Assembly: GCF_023702065.1 (NCBI RefSeq)
Contig: NZ_QFDM01000002.1
Location: 682,001 to 746,000, forward strand
Length of the DNA: 64,000 nt
Source: Methanoculleus oceani
Lineage (GTDB): Archaea > Halobacteriota > Methanomicrobia > Methanomicrobiales > Methanoculleaceae
Reading direction: 5' to 3'
Shown here: piece by piece, positions 21,585 to 30,334 of the stretch
Layout of the letters: every line of letters starts with the position of its first letter
Position numbering within the stretch: the stretch's first letter is position 1
Notes under the pieces: generated by a model
Told to the model about the DNA's origin: nothing
What the model saw: the letters and a program-made list of their open reading frames with translations, nothing else
Database searches by the model: none
Program-made: the position numbers and the translations under genes

Positions 21585-22157
21585 ACTCTCCAGGAACTCC
21601 CGGCTCTTTCTCTTTTTTCCGTGGATGAGGATCTCGACCAAGTCTTCCTTCTCGTCGACATCGGTCGACATCCGGAACGAGTCGATCACATCGACGGAGA
21701 AGCCGCACTCCTCTGCGATCCGCAGGTGGTCGAGGAAACTTGCGCCGTAAAAGTCGGCATGGAAACATCTGGGCTTCTTTAAGAATATGACGTTCGTCCC
21801 GCCGCCCCGGCCCGGCACGATGGCCATGTCCTTCTCGGTACGGATCAGCCGCTGGATATCCCCGGCCGTCACCAGGGGGAGGTCGGCCATGATGATGAGC
21901 GCCGGGCAGTGAAACTGCCCGAGCGCCCAGTTGATCGCTTCGTTCAACGACTCCTTCCTGACGGCAATGAGCGCGTTCTCGTGTTTGAAGGGGTGGGTGC
22001 AGAGCAGGGTGGCGCTGCACCCGGACTTCAGCACGGAGGCGATCACGTCTTCAAGCATGGCCCGGGCGAACGCCTCCCGCTCCTCCTGGTTGAGGATGCA
22101 GGAGAGACGCGTCTTGGGGTTTGTGGGCTTAAAGGGGATGAGCGCGTGAAAGTACAT
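21510..22157 (-). CDS. cofC: 2-phospho-L-lactate guanylyltransferase
   Basis: A 215-residue nucleotidyltransferase that activates 2-phospholactate (or a related three-carbon phosphate) with GTP during F420 synthesis. The N-terminus has the nucleotide-binding LIPFKPTNPKTRLSCILNQEEREAFA. ALIIMADLPLVTAGDIQRLI carries the acidic metal-binding residues, and VPGRGGGTNVIFLKKP and FYGASFLDHLRIAEECG complete the family pattern. The gene converges on and overlaps cofE, and diverges from cofG across a repeat-filled gap. Confidence 0.94.
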   Translation of the reverse strand: MYFHALIPFKPTNPKTRLSCILNQEEREAFARAMLEDVIASVLKSGCSATLLCTHPFKHENALIAVRKESLNEAINWALGQFHCPALIIMADLPLVTAGDIQRLIRTEKDMAIVPGRGGGTNVIFLKKPRCFHADFYGASFLDHLRIAEECGFSVDVIDSFRMSTDVDEKEDLVEILIHGKKRKSREFLESSGFSIVIDEKGRVGVQRDPHKETL

Positions 22158-22342
22158 TGTGAAACCGTTGTCAGGGCAGTATCAAAAAGGCATCGTTTCC
22201 AGTGTGTCGGGGAAAGGCAGGCCCGGGTCAAATCGAGAGCTGCTCATCCGGTCATATCGCATTCCCCGGCGGCAACCGGACATTTACGGGGGCATCGTAG
22301 AGAAGCCACCTATAGAACCGTCCTTCGCGTTCTTCGCACCTC

Positions 22343-22562
22343 GCACCTTCGGTGCTCGAACTCCGTTCCTGATGGAACATCGTTCTTCGGTGCTCATGCT
22401 CCGTTCCTCGCACCTCCGGTGCTCGAACTCCTGTCCTACGGGCAGTCGTTCCTGCCGAAACATCGCACTTCGCACCTCCGGTGCTCATGCTCCGTTCCTG
22501 CCGGAACATCGCACTTCGCACCTCCGGTGCTCATGCTCCGTTCCTGCCGGAACATCGCACTT
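22343..22562. repeat. Tandem hairpin repeats, array A
   Basis: Four to five copies of a unit of about 46 bp, the last two nearly identical. Each unit holds two small inverted repeats: GCACC-TCC-GGTGC and GTTCC-TGCC-GGAAC. The array fills the gap between divergent cofC and cofG. The rest of the gap (22158-22342 and 22563-22624) shows no gene. Related arrays lie at 25061 and 55214. Confidence 0.8.
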
Positions 22563-22624
22563 TGCGCGAGGCCATCTCGCCCTCACGACCGAAACTTCAT
22601 GTGGGGGGGTGCCGACATATACCC

Positions 22625-23620
22625 ATGCACCGCCGCGTGATCACCTTTTCGAGGAACGCGTTTCTTCCCCTGACAACGGTCTGCATAAATCGTTGCGGCT
22701 ACTGCTGTTTCCGCACATCGGTGCGGGAGGGGTGCATCATGCCTCCCGACGAGGCGATCCGGACCCTGGACGCGAGTGCCGGCCTCGGCTGCACGGAGGC
22801 GCTCTTCACCTTCGGGGAACGACCGGGCGCGGTGCCCGGCTTTGCCGAAATGCTCGGGCGGCTTGGCTACGCGGATATCCTCGACTACGTCTACGACCTA
22901 TCTCTTGCGGCTATCGAACGGGATCTGCTGCCGCACACCAACGCCGGCATCCTCACCTACGAGGAACTCGACCGGCTCCGCGAGGTGAACGCGAGCATGG
23001 GGCTGATGCTCGAGACGACCGCGGACGTCGCCGCACATACGGATTCGCCCGGAAAAGATCCGGCGGTCCGGATCGAGATGATCGAGAACGCCGGAAGACT
23101 CTCGATCCCGTTCACGACCGGCATCCTGCTCGGGATCGGCGAGACGATGGAGGACCGCGAGGAGTCGCTCCGGGTCATCCGGGACCTCCACCGCCGTTAC
23201 GGCCACATCCAGGAAGTGATCGTGCAGAACTTCTGCCCGAAGCCGGCGACACCGATGGCGGATGCGCCGGTGCCCGGCACGAGCGAGATCTGCGCGACGA
23301 TAACCCTTGCCCGGGAGGTCCTCCCGGCGGACGTGGCGGTGCAGATACCCCCGAACCTCGCGGACGCAGAGCACCTCGTCGGGTGCGGCGTGGACGACCT
23401 CGGCGGGGTCTCCCCGCTCACCATCGACTACGTCAACCCGGAACACCCCTGGCCGCAGATCGATGAACTCCAGCGGGTGGCCGGGGACGCCGAACTTCGC
23501 GAACGGCTCTGCATTTACCCGCAGTACATCGAGAAAGGCTGGTATTCTCCCCAGCTCGAACCCCTGATCCGGCGGCTCGCGGAGAAGATTGCCGCACCCG
23601 GCCGGGGCGAGGGTGCATAA
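22625..23620 (+). CDS. cofG: FO synthase radical SAM subunit CofG
   Basis: The 331-residue subunit contributes one of two radical SAM steps to 7,8-didemethyl-8-hydroxy-5-deazariboflavin (FO), the chromophore of F420. The iron-sulfur motif C-x3-C-x2-C is C-INR-C-GY-C near residue 20. CofG hallmarks are EALFTFGERPGAVPGF, NAGILTYEEL, EMIENAGRLSIPFTTGILLGIGET and QNFCPKPATPM. ATG 22625 is preceded by a G-rich GGGGGGTG element. Partner cofH is not in the window. Frames opening upstream run through the repeat array and are not part of the protein. Confidence 0.95.
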   Translation: MHRRVITFSRNAFLPLTTVCINRCGYCCFRTSVREGCIMPPDEAIRTLDASAGLGCTEALFTFGERPGAVPGFAEMLGRLGYADILDYVYDLSLAAIERDLLPHTNAGILTYEELDRLREVNASMGLMLETTADVAAHTDSPGKDPAVRIEMIENAGRLSIPFTTGILLGIGETMEDREESLRVIRDLHRRYGHIQEVIVQNFCPKPATPMADAPVPGTSEICATITLAREVLPADVAVQIPPNLADAEHLVGCGVDDLGGVSPLTIDYVNPEHPWPQIDELQRVAGDAELRERLCIYPQYIEKGWYSPQLEPLIRRLAEKIAAPGRGEGA

Positions 23621-23662
23621 CCTCATCATTTATCCCGACAACACATATCAGGAGATTTCGCC

Positions 23663-24388
23663 ATGAAACAGGTTGACCTCCTCTACACAGGGAAAGCTAA
23701 GTCCGTCTACCGCACCGACGACCCGGAAGTATATATCATGAAGTTCCGGGACGACATCACGGCGTTCGACGGCGAGAAGAAGGATACCCTGGGCGGCAAG
23801 GGGAGATATAACTCGGAGGTCTCCTCCTTCCTCTTCAGGTACCTGGAAGAGAACGGGATCAGGACCCACTACCTCGAAAGCATCGAACCAGCCACTATTG
23901 CGGTGCGGGCCCTCAGGATGATCCCGCTCGAAGTGATCGTCAGGAACATCGCGGCCGGATCCATCGTGCGCCGGTACCCGTTCCAGGAAGGGGAACGGCT
24001 CGACCCGCCGGTGATCGTCATCGACTACAAGAGCGACGCTCACCACGACCCGATGTTAAACGACGACCTGATCTACGCTCTCGGGCTTGCAACGCCCGAG
24101 GAACTCGATCAGATCAAGGCCATGGCGCTCGCGACAAACGAGGTGCTCTCGGATTACCTTGACCTGCGCGGCATCTCCCTGGTCGATTTCAAACTCGAGT
24201 TCGGCCGTTACGACGGAGAGATCGTCGTCGGCGACGAGATCAGCATGGACTCGATGCGGCTCTGGGACAACGAGACCGGGGCGTCTCTCGACAAGGACGT
24301 TTACCGCTTCGGTAAGGGGGATGTCATGGAGACTTACGCCGGCGTCGCGAAACGAATACTCTCCCCGCCCTGGGGCGGGTCTGCATGA
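23663..24388 (+). CDS. purC: Phosphoribosylaminoimidazole-succinocarboxamide synthase
   Basis: The 241-residue SAICAR synthetase joins aspartate to CAIR in purine biosynthesis. The start has the family pattern LLYTGKAKSVYRTDDPEVY. DDITAFDGEKKDTLGGKG, VRNIAAGSIVRRYPFQEG, VDFKLEFGRYDGEIVVGDEIS and DNETGASLDKDVYRFG follow in normal order. An AGGAG site lies upstream of ATG 23663. The gene overlaps the purS start by four bases; the operon evidently once ran purC-purS-purQ. Confidence 0.96.
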   Translation: MKQVDLLYTGKAKSVYRTDDPEVYIMKFRDDITAFDGEKKDTLGGKGRYNSEVSSFLFRYLEENGIRTHYLESIEPATIAVRALRMIPLEVIVRNIAAGSIVRRYPFQEGERLDPPVIVIDYKSDAHHDPMLNDDLIYALGLATPEELDQIKAMALATNEVLSDYLDLRGISLVDFKLEFGRYDGEIVVGDEISMDSMRLWDNETGASLDKDVYRFGKGDVMETYAGVAKRILSPPWGGSA

Positions 24389-24690
24389 AGTACGGCGTAA
24401 CCATCACCATCGGACTCAAAGAGGGAATGCTGGATCCCGAAGCGCGTGCCATTCAGCATGCCCTCGCGAACCCCGGGTTCCCGACCGAGGACCCGAGCAC
24501 GGCTGAACCGCGGGGAACGGGTCGGCGGAGAACATCACCGACGTCCTCTCGGAGGCCGGAAACGTGCTCGCGATGATGCCGCACCCCGAGCGGGCGAGTG
24601 AGTCCGTGCCCGGATTGGAGGACGGTGTCAAAATCTTTAACTCGATGATAGCCTACATCGAAGAGTACGGGCCTAGAGGAGCTATATAAC
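24385..24690 (+). pseudogene. purS/purQ relic created by internal deletion
   Basis: ATG 24385 begins a normal PurS N-terminus (KYGVTITIGLKEGMLDPEAR, AIQHAL), but family similarity stops after about 30 residues near 24480. In another frame, from about 24520, the sequence is the C-terminus of PurQ ([44 protein letters not shown]) ending at 24690. About 50 codons of purS and some three quarters of purQ are missing. PurS and PurQ are, with PurL, the FGAM synthase of de novo purine synthesis. Loss of both would need intact copies elsewhere, purine salvage (hpt is present), or an assembly error. Confidence 0.85.
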
Positions 24691-24702
24691 TGGAGTCTTG
24701 TT

Positions 24703-24984
24703 ATGAGTGAAGAAGGGATTGAAGAGGCGCGGACCAAAGCAAAGGTGTACGCAAAGGAGAAAGACTTCGTACTGAATGTCGACGAGAAGCAACTCTCGGC
24801 CGTCCTTCGCGGGCTCGCCCGGAACAAGGAGCGGTTCGGGGAGGCATACTGCCCCTGCAGGCTCCGGAGCGGGGACCCCGAGAAGGACCGGATCATCGTC
24901 TGCCCCTGCATCTACCACGAGAAAGAGATCGAAGAAGAAGGAACCTGCCACTGCAGGCTGTTCTTCAAGAAGAAATCGGAATAA
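24703..24984 (+). CDS. Ferredoxin:thioredoxin reductase catalytic chain
   Basis: A 93-residue protein with the arrangement of the FTR catalytic subunit: CPC (YCPCRLRSG), CPC (IVCPCIYHEKEI) and CHC (GTCHCRLFF). The six Cys supply a 4Fe-4S cluster and the redox-active disulfide that passes electrons from ferredoxin to thioredoxin-like proteins. It starts 12 bp after the purQ remnant and probably shares its transcript. Methanogens use such small reductases in redox control. Confidence 0.9.
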   Translation: MSEEGIEEARTKAKVYAKEKDFVLNVDEKQLSAVLRGLARNKERFGEAYCPCRLRSGDPEKDRIIVCPCIYHEKEIEEEGTCHCRLFFKKKSE

Positions 24985-25060
24985 TTTCTTTTTTGTGTTC
25001 CGGCAGTCGTACCGCACAGCTTGCATCTCCGGCCAGTCGCACTTCGGAACGTCGTTACTC

Positions 25061-25376
25061 GCACCTGCGGTGCTCGAACTCCGCTCCTGATGGAACGTCG
25101 TTACTCACACCTGCGGTGCTCGAACTCCGCTCCTGATGGAACGTCGTTACTCACACCTGCGGTGCTCGAACTCCGCTCCTGATGGAACGTCGTTACTCAC
25201 ACCTGCGGTGCTCGAACTCCGCTCCTGATGGAACGTCGTTACTCACACCTGCGGTGCTCGAACTCCGCTCCTGATGGAACGTCGTTACTCACACCTGCGG
25301 TGCTCGAACTCCGCTCCTGATGGAACGTCGTTACTCACACCTGCGGTGCTCGAACTCCGCTCCTGCGGACAGTCGT
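25061..25376. repeat. Tandem hairpin repeats, array B (7 x 46 bp)
   Basis: Seven head-to-tail copies of a 46-bp unit starting at 25061, 25107, 25153, 25199, 25245, 25291 and 25337; copies 2-6 look identical. Each contains CACC-TGC-GGTG and a second imperfect hairpin (GCTCC and GGAAC arms). It fills the gap between convergent genes and ends at the stop codon of the UbiB-like gene. The 25000-25060 part is a degenerate unit. No gene is present. Confidence 0.85.
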
Positions 25377-27026
25377 TTACCGTCTTAGCCCGCGGCTGTA
25401 CCTGAGGACGCGGTAGACTGCATAAAACCCGACGAGCACCGCAACCACGTAGCCCGCGGTTGCGAGAACCGAGACGTACCCGGGTACGGGGAGATCCGCT
25501 ACCCGGAGGATCAACGACGAGCCGACGACGACCGCAGCGACCACCAGCCCGACGATGATCTTGTCGCTCGTCCGGTCGATGACGCCGACGATCTCGTTGA
25601 GGTCGCGGGTCTCGAGCTCGATCGTGACGGTCCCCTCCGAGAGAGTCTTCAGAGTCTCGTTCACGTTTCCGGGGATGGCAAGCAGGCCCTCCGCGGCGTC
25701 AACCAGGGACCGTACCGCGCCCGTCACGTTATCCGGGGACAGCCGCTGCTGTGCGGCGATCTCTATCAGGTACGGCCGGATCTGCTGGTCGAAGTTGAAC
25801 GACGGGTCGAGACGGGTGCCAATATCCATCACCATGACGATCACCTTCATCATCAGCATCAGGGCGGACGGGACCCGGATATGGTACCGGCGAAGGGTGT
25901 CGGTCAGGCCCCGGATCGCGACCGCAAAGTTCACCCGCTCGAGTTTCATCTCCCGGTAATCCAGCAGGACCACGTAGAGGTCGTCCTTCACGGCATCGAG
26001 GTCCGCCGGGCCGATGTGCACGTCGAGCTTCCCGAGCGCCGTGATCACCCCGGCGACGTCCGTCCGGGTCATGGCGAGGAGGAGATCGACGAAGACGCGC
26101 CTTCTTTCCGGGCGGATTACTCCGATAATGCCGTAGTCGAGGAAGGCGATCTCGCCCAGGTCAGTCACCAGGAGGTTGCCCGGGTGGGGGTCCCCGTGGA
26201 AGAATCCGTCGGAAAAGATCTGCTTAACGTAGGCGGAAAAGCCGATGTCGGCAACCTCTTCGGGGAAGAGGCCGAGGCTCCGGATGGCCTCCACGTCGTC
26301 GATCCGCACCCCCTCGATGTAGTCCATCGCGAGCAGGCAGGGGCCGGAGATCCGCCAGTGGATGGCCGGGATCTTCACGCATGGGACGTCCTGCAGGTTC
26401 CGCTTGAGGCGCTCCGCGTTCATTCCGTCCTGGGTGAAATCCAGTTCGCGCCGGATCTGGGCCGAGAACTCTTCCACCATGCCCCGCAGGTTGTACACCC
26501 GCAGGTCCGGGAAGATCGAATCCATCCGCGTCACGAGCGACTGCAGGATCAGGAGATCGGTCTCGATCAGGTCGACGATCCCGGGACGCTGCACTTTGAG
26601 GGCGACGATGTGCCCGTCTTTCGTCACCGCACGGTGCACCTGCGAGAGCGAGGCCGCCGCGACCGGCTCCTCTTCGATGATATCGAAACACTCCTCGAGA
26701 TTCGGGCAGTATTTCATGATCACCGGCCGGATATCCGCGAACGGGACCGGAGCAACCCGGTCCTGCAGCACCTGCAGTTCCTCGATCAGTTCGGGCGGCA
26801 GAAGTTCGCGGCGGGTACTCATGATCTGGCCGAACTTGATGTATGTGGGCCCCAGTTCCTCGATAGCAAGCCGGATACGCTCGTATACCGACCGTTTCTC
26901 TTCGGGGGCCTTCCTGAACGCCCTGAGCCGTTCGCCCCCGGGAATGACCTCCTCGACGAGGATCCCGAAACCGTACTTGACCAGCACATCCGCGATCTGC
27001 CGGTAGCGCTGGAACCGGGTGACCAT
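25377..27026 (-). CDS. ABC1/UbiB-family atypical kinase
   Basis: A 549-residue membrane-associated kinase-like protein. The UbiB/ADCK hallmark KxGQ is in GPTYIKFGQIMSTRRELLPPEL (near residue 90). The nucleotide part shows VALKVQRPGI, FFHGDPHPGNLLV and IAFLDYGIIG, which supply the metal-binding residues. Two hydrophobic helices close the C-terminus. Family members support isoprenoid quinone or lipid metabolism through an ATPase activity; what the partner is in an F420-using methanogen is unknown. It is the last gene of a long minus-strand run, 45 bp after the MFS gene. Confidence 0.92.
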   Translation of the reverse strand: MVTRFQRYRQIADVLVKYGFGILVEEVIPGGERLRAFRKAPEEKRSVYERIRLAIEELGPTYIKFGQIMSTRRELLPPELIEELQVLQDRVAPVPFADIRPVIMKYCPNLEECFDIIEEEPVAAASLSQVHRAVTKDGHIVALKVQRPGIVDLIETDLLILQSLVTRMDSIFPDLRVYNLRGMVEEFSAQIRRELDFTQDGMNAERLKRNLQDVPCVKIPAIHWRISGPCLLAMDYIEGVRIDDVEAIRSLGLFPEEVADIGFSAYVKQIFSDGFFHGDPHPGNLLVTDLGEIAFLDYGIIGVIRPERRRVFVDLLLAMTRTDVAGVITALGKLDVHIGPADLDAVKDDLYVVLLDYREMKLERVNFAVAIRGLTDTLRRYHIRVPSALMLMMKVIVMVMDIGTRLDPSFNFDQQIRPYLIEIAAQQRLSPDNVTGAVRSLVDAAEGLLAIPGNVNETLKTLSEGTVTIELETRDLNEIVGVIDRTSDKIIVGLVVAAVVVGSSLILRVADLPVPGYVSVLATAGYVVAVLVGFYAVYRVLRYSRGLRR

Positions 27027-27071
27027 CGGGGATGAATCTGCACTCCCGGTACTTAAGGAGATGGGGCCGGA

Positions 27072-28238
27072 TCATCCCCGCGAAAGCCGGCTCCGCACGA
27101 GGGTCTTCCAGGGATAGGGAACGATCAGGAAGAGCGGAACGGCGAGGACGATCGCGATCGGGATGGTCATGAGCCCGAGCGTCAGCGTAGTCAGGTCGGC
27201 GATCCACCCCGTGACCGCGACCCCCATCCCGCCCACGCCGACCGCGAGCCCGAGCATCAGGCCGGAGACCAGCCCGACGTTCCCCGGGGCTATCTCGTGG
27301 GCCATGGCAACGGTGACGGCGAAGGTCGACCAGAGGATGAACCCGAAGACAATCAGCGCGACCAGGGAGACGATGCCGCCGGCCGTGAGGAATATGACGA
27401 ACGGCGGGATAGCGGCAACGAGCCCGATGAGTGTGTATTCTTTGCGACCGTAGCGGTCGGAGAGTATTCCGCCGACCACCTGCCCCACGACCCCGGCGAC
27501 GAGCATGCCCGAGACCAGCAGGTTTGCGGTCACGAGGTCGATGCCCCGCAGGGTGAGGATGGTAGGGAGGTAGGCGACCGAGCCGAATATGGCCCATGCC
27601 CGGAGGCCCGAGGCCGCGACCAGGAGAACTATCGCCCGGTACGCGGGCCGTTCGGCCGGGGCGGGCATTTCCGGGACGGAGCGGCGATCGGGAGCGGGCA
27701 GGATACGCCGGAGCACCGCCGCCATCGCGATACCGGGGACGGCGAGGACGACGAGGCCGGGAAGGCCCATGAGGCCGACGGCGACGCCCGCGCAGATGGG
27801 GCCGATCGCGTAGCCCAGGTTGCCGCCGATGACGAAGTAGGAGGTGATCCGGCCCCGGCTCGCGTCCCGGGTCAGGCGGCTGACGGTCCCGAGCGCGCTC
27901 GGGTGGAAGAAGGCGTGCCCCAGCGCCGCGACGGCGACGGATGCGAGGACGAGGAAGTAGTTGTCGAGAAGGCCGATCACGGATATGAAGATCGCGCTGA
28001 GAGCCACGCTGACGCTGATGTGGACGGCAAGCCCACGGGTATCAAAGAGCCAGCCGACGAGCGGCTGCACGAACGACGACGTGAGGTTGTAGACCGTGAC
28101 GATCAGCCCGGCAAGGAAGAACGAATAACCCTGCTCTGCGATGAGGAGCGGCAGGATTGCAGGGAGGACCGGAGAATAGAGGTCGGTCACCAGGTGGGCC
28201 GCGGAGAGTCCCCAGACCGGTTTTGTATCAACAGTCAC
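27072..28238 (-). CDS. MFS transporter
   Basis: A major facilitator superfamily protein of about 388 residues with twelve hydrophobic segments. LVGWLFDTRGLAVHIS after TM2 and GGILSDRYGRKEYTLIG after TM8 are the two copies of the MFS loop motif. The early HLVTDLYSPVLPAILPLL resembles fosmidomycin-resistance type exporters. GTG 28238 is the likeliest start because the methyltransferase gene ends five bases upstream; the longer frame overlaps that gene. The substrate is unknown. Confidence 0.87.
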   Translation of the reverse strand: MTVDTKPVWGLSAAHLVTDLYSPVLPAILPLLIAEQGYSFFLAGLIVTVYNLTSSFVQPLVGWLFDTRGLAVHISVSVALSAIFISVIGLLDNYFLVLASVAVAALGHAFFHPSALGTVSRLTRDASRGRITSYFVIGGNLGYAIGPICAGVAVGLMGLPGLVVLAVPGIAMAAVLRRILPAPDRRSVPEMPAPAERPAYRAIVLLVAASGLRAWAIFGSVAYLPTILTLRGIDLVTANLLVSGMLVAGVVGQVVGGILSDRYGRKEYTLIGLVAAIPPFVIFLTAGGIVSLVALIVFGFILWSTFAVTVAMAHEIAPGNVGLVSGLMLGLAVGVGGMGVAVTGWIADLTTLTLGLMTIPIAIVLAVPLFLIVPYPWKTLVRSRLSRG

Positions 28239-28243
28239 ACTTG

Positions 28244-28855
28244 TCAGATCCGTCTTAACCGTATGACTTCCACCGTGATATCCACTCGCTCTTTGCGGTG
28301 GTGGGCGAACGTCCGCCGCATGGGAAACGCGCACCGGATCACTTCTTCGATCGTCGCCCTGCCTTCGGTGTAGGAGGCCACGAACGGTGTCGAGCCCTCG
28401 TTGAAGATGCCGTAGACCTCGGCCGCGAGTTCGAGCGCCCGGTCGATGAACGGCCGGTCGGCGTGCGCCTTCTGCGCCCCGAACGGTGGGTTCATCACGA
28501 CGGTGTCGCAGGCCAGGCCCGCCCAGTCGACGTCGGGGCTCCGGATATCGGCGGCGAGGAACTCGACCGAAACGCCGAGCATCCCCGCGTTCCGCCGGGC
28601 GACGTCGATCGCGGCCGGGTCGATGTCGAGCCCGGTCACGGCCGATGCCCCGAGGAGAGCTGCGCCGCAGGCGAGGATCCCCGTCCCGCACCCGAGGTCA
28701 CAGACCGCCCGCCCCTCGATCGCCCCCTGCATCGCGGCGTGGTGGAGGAGGCGGGCCGCCACCGGCGCCGGGGTCTGGTACTGCTCGAGCCGGGCGGTCG
28801 GCCGCTCGAAGCCCTCCAGGCGTTCGAGCCGCATCTCAAGCTGCCGCAGGTTCAT
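28244..28855 (-). CDS. METTL5-like RNA/protein N6-adenine methyltransferase
   Basis: A 203-residue SAM-dependent methyltransferase. AVCDLGCGTGILACGAALLGA is the SAM-binding motif I, GLDIDP motif II, and VVMNPPFGAQKAHADRPF the NPPF motif of adenine N6 methyltransferases. Length and the LEQYQTP start match the archaeal METTL5 family, whose eukaryotic member methylates 18S rRNA. It overlaps dph2 by four bases, in line with a translation-related cluster. Confidence 0.88.
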   Translation of the reverse strand: MNLRQLEMRLERLEGFERPTARLEQYQTPAPVAARLLHHAAMQGAIEGRAVCDLGCGTGILACGAALLGASAVTGLDIDPAAIDVARRNAGMLGVSVEFLAADIRSPDVDWAGLACDTVVMNPPFGAQKAHADRPFIDRALELAAEVYGIFNEGSTPFVASYTEGRATIEEVIRCAFPMRRTFAHHRKERVDITVEVIRLRRI

Positions 28856-29805
28856 GGTGCGAGGTACTCGTCGATGGTGTAGTCGTCCCAGTCCCGGGCC
28901 CCGCAGAGGATCTCGAACTCCGGCGGGGTCAGCACCGGGACGGGGAACCGGATCTGGTCGTCGTAGGCGAGCCGGGGGCAGGCGGTGTTCACGTAGGCCC
29001 CAAAGCCGAGGTCGAGCATCTCAGCAGGCGAGACCTCGCGCATCGCGACGAGGAAAGCCCGATCCGAGAGGGCGACGAGCCGCCGGGCAAGGTCCATCCG
29101 CTGCTGCCCGCTCTTCGTGCTGACGATGATCCCGAAATTCGCGGCACCTTCCGCCTTCTCCATCACCGCGGCGCGGCGGCGGACCAGGCGGTCGGCGTCC
29201 ACCTCCTGCGCCTCACGGGTGTATGGGTCGAGCGCCACCACCCTCGAGCGGGTCGCAAGCCGGATGCCGATGGGGTGGAAGACCCCGGTCCCGACGAAGA
29301 GGATCTCGTCCGCCCCCGTCGCCCGTGCGGCGGCGAAGTTGCACCCGAGCACCTGCCCTGGGATCGGCGTGCGCCCGTCGCCGGGGGCGACGACCGCCTC
29401 GATGCCGTGATCGCGGAGGAACGCCGTCATCGCACCGAGCAGGTGAACGTGCTGGACCGTGGTGACGAGGCCGATGCGGCGGGAGGTCAGGAGAGGAAGA
29501 GCCTTTTCAAGCGTGTTTACATCGAAATCGAACCGGACGGGCTCGTAGAGTACGTCCGGGCGCTCCTCGACCGGCGCGTGGCCGAAGTGGACCAGGACGT
29601 CCGCGAACGCGAGGGCATCGAGTGCGAGGTCACAGGCGCCGTAGCAGGGGTCGCCGCTGACGATCACCTCGAACCCCGCGTTGCGGAGGGCGACGGCCGT
29701 CCCCGGAGCCTGCCGCGCGAGCCCGGCGGGGAACTGGAGGGCGACCCTCCGCACCCCGCGCTCGCGGAGCCTCCCGATGAGATCAGAGACAGGTATCAAC
29801 GACAC
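28852..29805 (-). CDS. dph2: Diphthamide biosynthesis enzyme Dph2
   Basis: The enzyme (about 317 residues) is a non-canonical radical SAM protein that transfers the 3-amino-3-carboxypropyl group of SAM to a His of elongation factor aEF2, the first step of diphthamide. The three cluster cysteines are in GDPCYGACD, VLGCNFAAAR and NTACPRLAYDD, spread over three domains as in the family. GTG 29805, inside the hpt end, is chosen; a TTG two codons later with AGGTG upstream is equally possible. Confidence 0.93.
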   Translation of the reverse strand: MSLIPVSDLIGRLRERGVRRVALQFPAGLARQAPGTAVALRNAGFEVIVSGDPCYGACDLALDALAFADVLVHFGHAPVEERPDVLYEPVRFDFDVNTLEKALPLLTSRRIGLVTTVQHVHLLGAMTAFLRDHGIEAVVAPGDGRTPIPGQVLGCNFAAARATGADEILFVGTGVFHPIGIRLATRSRVVALDPYTREAQEVDADRLVRRRAAVMEKAEGAANFGIIVSTKSGQQRMDLARRLVALSDRAFLVAMREVSPAEMLDLGFGAYVNTACPRLAYDDQIRFPVPVLTPPEFEILCGARDWDDYTIDEYLAP

Positions 29806-30334
29806 GCACCTGCGTCTCGGAGACCTCGATCCGGACCAGGGTTTTGAGCGGCCGGCCGATATCCTCGTCACCGCGGGAGATGACCACGCAGATGTCGGCT
29901 ATCTCGGCACCCACCTGCTCGATCGCGCTGATGAGGGCACGGAGCGTCCCCCCGGTGCTGCAGACATCGTCGATGATCACGACCCGGTCGCCCGCGCCGA
30001 CGCCGTTCAGGTAAAGCTCTCCCTTCGAGTAGCCGGTGGTCTGGTGCACCGCGACCTCCCCGGGGAGATCGTAGGAGCGCTTCCGGACGACCACCAGCGG
30101 GATGTCAGTCATCATGGAGAAGGCGACACCGATGTGGATGCCCATCGCCTCGCAGACGACGATCTTGTCGACGTCTTTGAGGTCGAGAACCCGCACCATG
30201 GCACACCCGATCTCGCGGAGGAGCGCGGGCTCAAGGAGCGGCACCCCGTCGGTGATCGGGTTGATGAAGTAGTTGTACTCTCCCCGCTTCATGACCGGGG
30301 AGGTTTCCAGCGAATGAATCAACCGTTCAAGCAT
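29783..30334 (-). CDS. hpt: Purine phosphoribosyltransferase (HGPRT-like)
   Basis: About 183 residues. It would convert hypoxanthine or guanine with PRPP to the nucleotide. The PRPP-binding motif is VVIIDDVCSTGGTLRALI; VCEAMGIHIGVAFSMMTDIPLVVVRKRSY is typical for the archaeal enzyme. The start MLERLIHSLETSP at 30334 overlaps the mfnA end; three further codons upstream are open. Purine salvage gains weight here because the nearby purS/purQ genes are broken. Confidence 0.9.
   Translation of the reverse strand: MLERLIHSLETSPVMKRGEYNYFINPITDGVPLLEPALLREIGCAMVRVLDLKDVDKIVVCEAMGIHIGVAFSMMTDIPLVVVRKRSYDLPGEVAVHQTTGYSKGELYLNGVGAGDRVVIIDDVCSTGGTLRALISAIEQVGAEIADICVVISRGDEDIGRPLKTLVRIEVSETQVRVVDTCL

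Noticed and set aside
25061-25376. Array B as a CRISPR
   Set aside because: Units are directly adjacent without unique spacers, and no cas genes or leader are present.
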